DNA from: DASQVO01 sp035640715
GTDB taxonomy: Bacteria; Actinomycetota; Actinomycetes; Streptosporangiales; Streptosporangiaceae
Length of the DNA: 8,590 bases
Direction of reading: 5' to 3'
Assembly: GCA_035640715.1 (NCBI GenBank)
Contig: DASQVO010000500.1
Location: 1-8,590 of the forward strand
Part shown: piece by piece, positions 6,291 through 8,590 of the stretch
How the letters are laid out: every line of letters begins with the position of its first letter
Position numbering within the stretch: position 1 is the stretch's first letter
Notes under the pieces: model-generated
The model's database searches: none
What the model was told of the DNA's origin: nothing
Seen by the model: the letters and a program-made list of their open reading frames with translations, nothing else
Translations under genes and position numbers: made by a program

Positions 6291-6707
6291 TTCACGCCAA
6301 CCTTGAGTCGGCGCTTGCAGCGTCCGCGGCGATACGAGGTGGGCGCCTGCCGGCCGCGGCACGCCAGCGGCCAGGCGCAGCCCCACCAGTCACTCTCTGC
6401 ACTGCCCCGCGAATCCAGCCCAGGCGAAATATCCGCCCGATTGAGGATGGATGCAGGCGGTACGGGCCTGGCCGGGATGTCGGTGATGTTGTCGAAGCTG
6501 AACGCCCACAAGGCGCGGGCGAAGATGGCCCATTCCCGCTGGTCCCGGGGCGGGGTGCGGTCGGCGGCGGGGGTGACGTGCTTGCAGGGCGCTGTGCATC
6601 ACCCGAGGTCAGCCTGGGTGAGGCAGTTCCGGGTCGCTACGGTCAGATGGCCGACTTCCCAGGCCGGTGAGAGACTGGGGGTGTCAACCGGTGGGGGTGA
6701 GCACAGC
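6291..6707. other. Gene-free stretch ahead of the SRPBCC gene
   Basis: Apart from an antisense primase-like scrap around 6470-6580, this stretch shows no gene. A plus-strand frame runs through into the gene beginning at 6708, but its upstream part lacks a binding site and reads as random high-GC sequence, so it is not taken as an N-terminal extension. I see no clear promoter motif for the downstream gene; it must lie between about 6600 and 6690. Confidence 0.5.
6440..6598 (-). pseudogene. Fragment resembling an actinobacterial element primase/ATPase
   Basis: On the minus strand the frame open below the stop at 6599-6601 reads PAADRTPPRDQREWAIF, then ARALWAFSFDNITDIPA. This looks like the block after the Walker B region in replication primase/ATPase proteins of actinobacterial plasmids and prophages, where a Pro-Arg-Asp segment precedes a Trp-containing strand and an LDNVSxLPDWLSD motif. 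Here the similarity stops directly after the DNIxxIP part, and the following residues (RPVPPASILNR) no longer fit, so only some 35 residues are recognisable. No start codon or ribosome binding site is present. It is best read as a scrap of a mobile element. The assignment is by motif memory and is tentative. Confidence 0.35.
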
Positions 6708-7103
6708 ATGATCGAGTTCGAGCAGTCACGTACCGTTCCGGCTTCAGCCAATGCGGTGTATGACCAGGCAGAGGATATTCAGCAGGTCGACTCCTGGCTT
6801 CCATATGAGCTGCACGTGCATCCAGAGAAACTTCCCGCAGTCACGGTGCACCGCGACGACACCGGCCACGACGCCCCGGCGCAGTTCCGTGCCTATCGCG
6901 ACCGGAAGCGTCTTGAATGGGGCACTAGCGATGCTGGCACGTACGCGGGCTGGCTCCAGGTCACTGGCGCTGGCGGGGAGGACCGCAGTGAGGTTACTAT
7001 CCACCTCTCTTTCCTCGACGAGAGCATCGCGCCGCCGAGGGACGCGGTCCGTCACGCGCTGGACGATAGCCTCGAGCGCCTTTCTCACCTGGTCGCCTCC
7101 TGA
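6708..7103 (+). CDS. SRPBCC/START-like (polyketide cyclase-type) protein
   Basis: The gene encodes a 131-aa cytosolic protein of the SRPBCC fold, in which a beta-sheet and a long C-terminal helix enclose a hydrophobic pocket for a small ligand. The opening MIEFEQSRTVPASANAVYDQ is the typical first strand and start of the first helix (residues 1-20). DSWLPYELHVH (28-38) matches the following loop and strand. Alternating strands run to about 105, and residues 111-130 form the closing amphipathic helix (RDAVRHALDDSLERLSHLVA). The length suits a stand-alone domain. The start at ATG 6708 is supported by GGGGGTGA at 6693-6700. The ligand and role are unknown; members include aromatase/cyclases, stress proteins and toxins, and no neighbour here tells which. 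It converges on the minus-strand genes, with a terminator hairpin between. Confidence 0.75.
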   Translation: MIEFEQSRTVPASANAVYDQAEDIQQVDSWLPYELHVHPEKLPAVTVHRDDTGHDAPAQFRAYRDRKRLEWGTSDAGTYAGWLQVTGAGGEDRSEVTIHLSFLDESIAPPRDAVRHALDDSLERLSHLVAS

Positions 7104-7127
7104 GCCCGCGCTCGTCATAAGCGGGCT
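7103..7127. terminator. Terminator hairpin between convergent genes
   Basis: AGCCCGC (7103-7109) pairs perfectly with GCGGGCT (7121-7127) around an 11-base loop. The stem starts at the last base of the stop codon of the plus-strand SRPBCC gene, and the truncated regulator on the other strand ends at 7159. Its position between convergent genes fits a terminator that may work in both directions. There is no T tract beyond a short TATC. Confidence 0.5.
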
Positions 7128-7158
7128 ATCCCAGAGCCGACAGAGTCGTAGGACGTGC

Positions 7159-7413
7159 TCAGCGCGGGCGGTTTGCCCGGAGGTACTCGATGCCCAGATC
7201 GAGTGCGGCCTCAAGAGGGGTGGTGTCCCCGGTGGACATCATCATGACCACCCCGCCCTGGATTCCCGCGAGTACCGCGGCCGCCGTGCGTTCGGCGTCG
7301 AGATCCAGGGTGATCTCGCCCGCCGCCTGCATGTTCCGGGCGCCCGCGGCGATCTCGGCCTGCCACTGGCCCATCAGCTGGGTCACCACCGCCTGCGCGC
7401 CGGGTGTGGCACG
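7159..7413 (-). pseudogene. C-terminal remnant of a TetR-family repressor
   Basis: The frame ends at TGA 7161-7159 and reads, from the upstream side, ATPGAQAVVTQLMGQWQAEI and later ITLDLDAERTAAAVLAGIQG, finishing GDTTPLEAALDLGIEYLR. This is the ligand-binding C-terminal domain of TetR-type regulators, of the LmrA/YxaF-like kind (a helix ending in GEI, a DLDAExTAAxVLAxxQGG helix, then a Leu-rich last helix). The DNA-binding helix-turn-helix and the first half of the core, roughly 100-120 residues, are missing. Upstream of about 7413 the same frame becomes Ser/Arg/Pro-rich and unlike a regulator, because the DNA there belongs to a recombinase fragment in another frame. An internal GTG start at 7389 would give a 76-aa peptide without the DNA-binding part, so a functional repressor is not expected. 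Confidence 0.6.
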
Positions 7414-7504
7414 CCCGGGCCCGCTGCAGAAAGGTCTGGAGCTGAGCGACCGTCCAGACCTTACGGCCCTTGCGGGGGGTTGCGAGACCGGGCGTCCGGT
7501 TGCA
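7412..7504 (-). pseudogene. Fragment of a tyrosine recombinase (integrase)
   Basis: A minus-strand frame different from that of the TetR remnant reads RTPGLATPRKGRKVWTVAQL and then QTFLQRARA. This matches the linker and first helix of the catalytic domain in actinobacterial phage-type integrases, where a basic Pro-rich linker is followed by WTxxQLxxFL. The normal continuation (DRLYALW, then the catalytic Arg in a TGxRRGE motif) is absent: at about 7405-7420 the sequence passes into TetR-derived DNA. Only about 30 residues remain and no catalytic residue is present. It marks a former integrated element. The match is short, so the call is moderate. Confidence 0.45.
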
Positions 7505-7505
7505 C

Positions 7506-7519
7506 CGCCGCAAGCGGCG
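7506..7519. terminator. Short GC hairpin after the secreted-protein gene
   Basis: CGCCGC (7506-7511) and GCGGCG (7514-7519) are complementary, effectively a 5-bp stem with a four-base loop. It lies 17 bases past the stop codon of the minus-strand secreted-protein gene. The placement suits a terminator, but the stem is short and no T tract follows. Confidence 0.3.
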
Positions 7520-7536
7520 AGAAGGCAACGTTAGGC

Positions 7537-8193
7537 TCAGCCGGGATACGTGCCGACGAAGTACGCCCTGACGACGTGCCGAGTAACGACCGGGCCGACG
7601 CCTGACGAGCGTGCGGTGCGCACCGTCCACGAGGCTGACGACTCGTTGACGCCGTTGTGCGTTGCGGTTGGCGGCGCCCACACGGCGTCGCCGTTGTTGC
7701 AGGAGTAGGTGCCGACCCACGACGGATGGGACCGCAGCGTCGGCCACGCGCCCCCGTCCCGGATCGAGCAGTACGCGCCGCCGCCGAGCGTGATTGCGAG
7801 CGGAGCGCGCTGGCTCAGCGGTGCGAGTCCGGTCGGCGCGAACGTACCGGTGCGCGGAATCCGAACGACACGGGTGCTGCGCGGATCGCGCATGCACAGC
7901 ACGCGATGCGGAGCGGCAGCCTTCCAGCAGGCGATGGCGTATTCGGCCGACGGACTGCAGAACTCGATGTTGCGACTCACCGCGCCCGGTGACGGATCTT
8001 GGGCGTTGCAGTCGACGAGGCCCGTCGGTTCGCTGACCATGGTGAAACCCGCACGGACGTGTCCAGTCGATGTGACCGGTCGGACGACGACCTTCGCGGT
8101 CGGCGTGACTGTGGCGCCGACGGCTGTTTCGAAACCCGCTACGCCGCCACCGATCAACAGAGCAGCAAGCATTGCCACACTGAGAAGACGCAT
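7537..8193 (-). CDS. Secreted six-cysteine protein of unknown function
   Basis: The gene encodes a 218-aa protein with a Sec signal peptide: MRLL, then a hydrophobic core SVAMLAALLIGGGVAGF, and a likely cut after AVGA (residue 27). The mature part holds six cysteines (62, 79, 89, 100, 142, 165), compatible with three disulfide bonds. It also has an acid/Pro turn (DPSPG, 66-70), CWKAAAPHRVLCMRD (89-103) and several Trp residues near the C-terminus. No catalytic motif, lipobox or membrane anchor is visible. The start at ATG 8193 is preferred over ATG 8205 and GTG 8217 because GGATGGGG stands six bases before it and the signal peptide then begins at once. I do not recognise a named family; secreted proteins of this style occur widely in mycolic-acid actinomycetes. 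It follows the gene ending at 8273 by 79 bp in the same direction. Confidence 0.72.
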   Translation of the reverse strand: MRLLSVAMLAALLIGGGVAGFETAVGATVTPTAKVVVRPVTSTGHVRAGFTMVSEPTGLVDCNAQDPSPGAVSRNIEFCSPSAEYAIACWKAAAPHRVLCMRDPRSTRVVRIPRTGTFAPTGLAPLSQRAPLAITLGGGAYCSIRDGGAWPTLRSHPSWVGTYSCNNGDAVWAPPTATHNGVNESSASWTVRTARSSGVGPVVTRHVVRAYFVGTYPG

Positions 8194-8199
8194 CGAAGA

Positions 8200-8207
8200 C
8201 CCCATCC
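8200..8207 (-). promoter_or_regulatory. Ribosome binding site fixing the start at 8193
   Basis: On the minus strand GGATGGGG lies six bases ahead of ATG 8193. The two in-frame starts further upstream have no comparable motif at the right distance. Confidence 0.5.
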
Positions 8208-8272
8208 ACCGCAGCACTGTTCAACTACGAGTATCTGCCCCGAGTGCTGATAATGCCAGGAGGCTGAGTCGT

Positions 8273-8590
8273 TCAGAGTGGGTGCATCGCGTCGAGCAAT
8301 GTGGTCAGTGGCCGGTCGTCAATCGCCTCGCGGGCCGCGCTCGGATCGGCGTGCAGGGCTTTCCCTATTTTGGACAGGGTCTGCTGGTACGCGGGCGGAT
8401 TGACGGGCGGCAGTTTGGCGGCGGTGCCGGTCAGGACGGCGTTCCGGGACTTGCGGACCAGTGCGCCCTTCTCAGACGGGTGGACGCCCTCGGCCGTGAT
8501 CAGGATGCCCTTGTCGATCGAGTCCTGGATGAACGCGCCCATCTTCTCGATGAACTCCTGGCTGGGGTTCCACGCCTCCGGGGCACGCTC
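8273..8590 (-). CDS. YCII/DGPF-domain-like protein, 3' part, with unusual tail
   Basis: The frame is open from the window edge to TGA 8275-8273 and gives 105 residues; the true start lies outside. Residues 7-46 of the visible part (WNPSQEFIEKMGAFIQDSID, then KGILITAEGVHPSEKGALVR) fit the central part of YCII-related (DGPF-domain) proteins, where a helix is followed by a GVLLAxEGLHPSxKGxRVR strand. In the family this is followed by a strand and the DGPFxExKE motif, then GGF. Here, after KSRNAVLTG, the sequence is instead a helical, unrelated-looking tail with no DGPF motif (YQQTLSKIGKALHADP, then AIDDRPLTTLLDAMHPL). The function of stand-alone YCII proteins is mostly unknown; several act with sigma factors or in small-molecule chemistry. 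It could be a divergent member or a chimeric, possibly inactive gene. Confidence 0.6.
   Translation of the reverse strand, partial: ERAPEAWNPSQEFIEKMGAFIQDSIDKGILITAEGVHPSEKGALVRKSRNAVLTGTAAKLPPVNPPAYQQTLSKIGKALHADPSAAREAIDDRPLTTLLDAMHPL

Noticed and set aside
6303..6707. N-terminal extension of the SRPBCC gene to 6303
   Set aside because: The extra 135 residues have no fold signal, and the ribosome binding site and family start both point to ATG 6708.
7211..8224. Minus-strand 337-codon frame overlapping the secreted-protein gene
   Set aside because: Its larger part is the out-of-frame shadow of the secreted protein, which has a proper signal peptide and cysteine pattern. Only the short recombinase-like piece at 7412-7504 carries meaning.
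8230..8260. Promoter for the secreted-protein gene on the minus strand (TGGCAT, 17 bases, GATACT)
   Set aside because: The spacing is right, but both hexamers match consensus poorly, so it is not listed as a feature.

Overview
The window is high-GC DNA with GC-rich codons, leaderless-looking GC hairpins and an unusually long CtpH/CtpI-like P-type ATPase. All of this points to an actinomycete (Actinomycetota). The genus cannot be fixed from the sequence.

Layout. Positions 1-981 hold no convincing intact gene. They contain a strong GC hairpin at the left edge, a possible frame-broken relic (291-636), a perfect 22-bp tandem duplication (804-847) and a second hairpin (872-893). Positions 982-5855 are the functional core: a 94-aa one-helix membrane protein, a perfect 30-bp palindrome, and then a 1466-aa cation-transporting P-type ATPase. 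Positions 5856-6707 are mostly decayed. They hold a possible 47-aa hydrophobic peptide, the tail of a DUF445 membrane-protein gene with an internal stop and a frameshift, and an antisense scrap that resembles the replication primase/ATPase of actinobacterial mobile elements. An intact 131-aa SRPBCC-like gene follows (6708-7103) and ends in a terminator hairpin. On the minus strand are the C-terminal part of a TetR-type regulator (7159-7413), joined out of frame to a piece of a tyrosine recombinase (7412-7504), then a 218-aa secreted six-cysteine protein (7537-8193), and finally the 3' part of a YCII/DGPF-like gene with an unrelated-looking tail (8273-8590, cut by the window edge).

How the parts fit. 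The small membrane protein and the ATPase lie in the same direction 188 bp apart and probably form one transport unit. The palindrome between them could attenuate or separate their expression. The ATPase appears to be a tandem of two P-type ATPase cores: a degenerate N-terminal copy that lacks the catalytic motifs, and a complete P2-type C-terminal copy with Ca2+-pump-like membrane residues. The region from about 5.9 to 7.5 kb looks like the eroded site of one or more integrated elements, because recombinase, primase-like and truncated host-gene pieces sit side by side. I saw no CRISPR array, tRNA, rRNA or intact insertion sequence.
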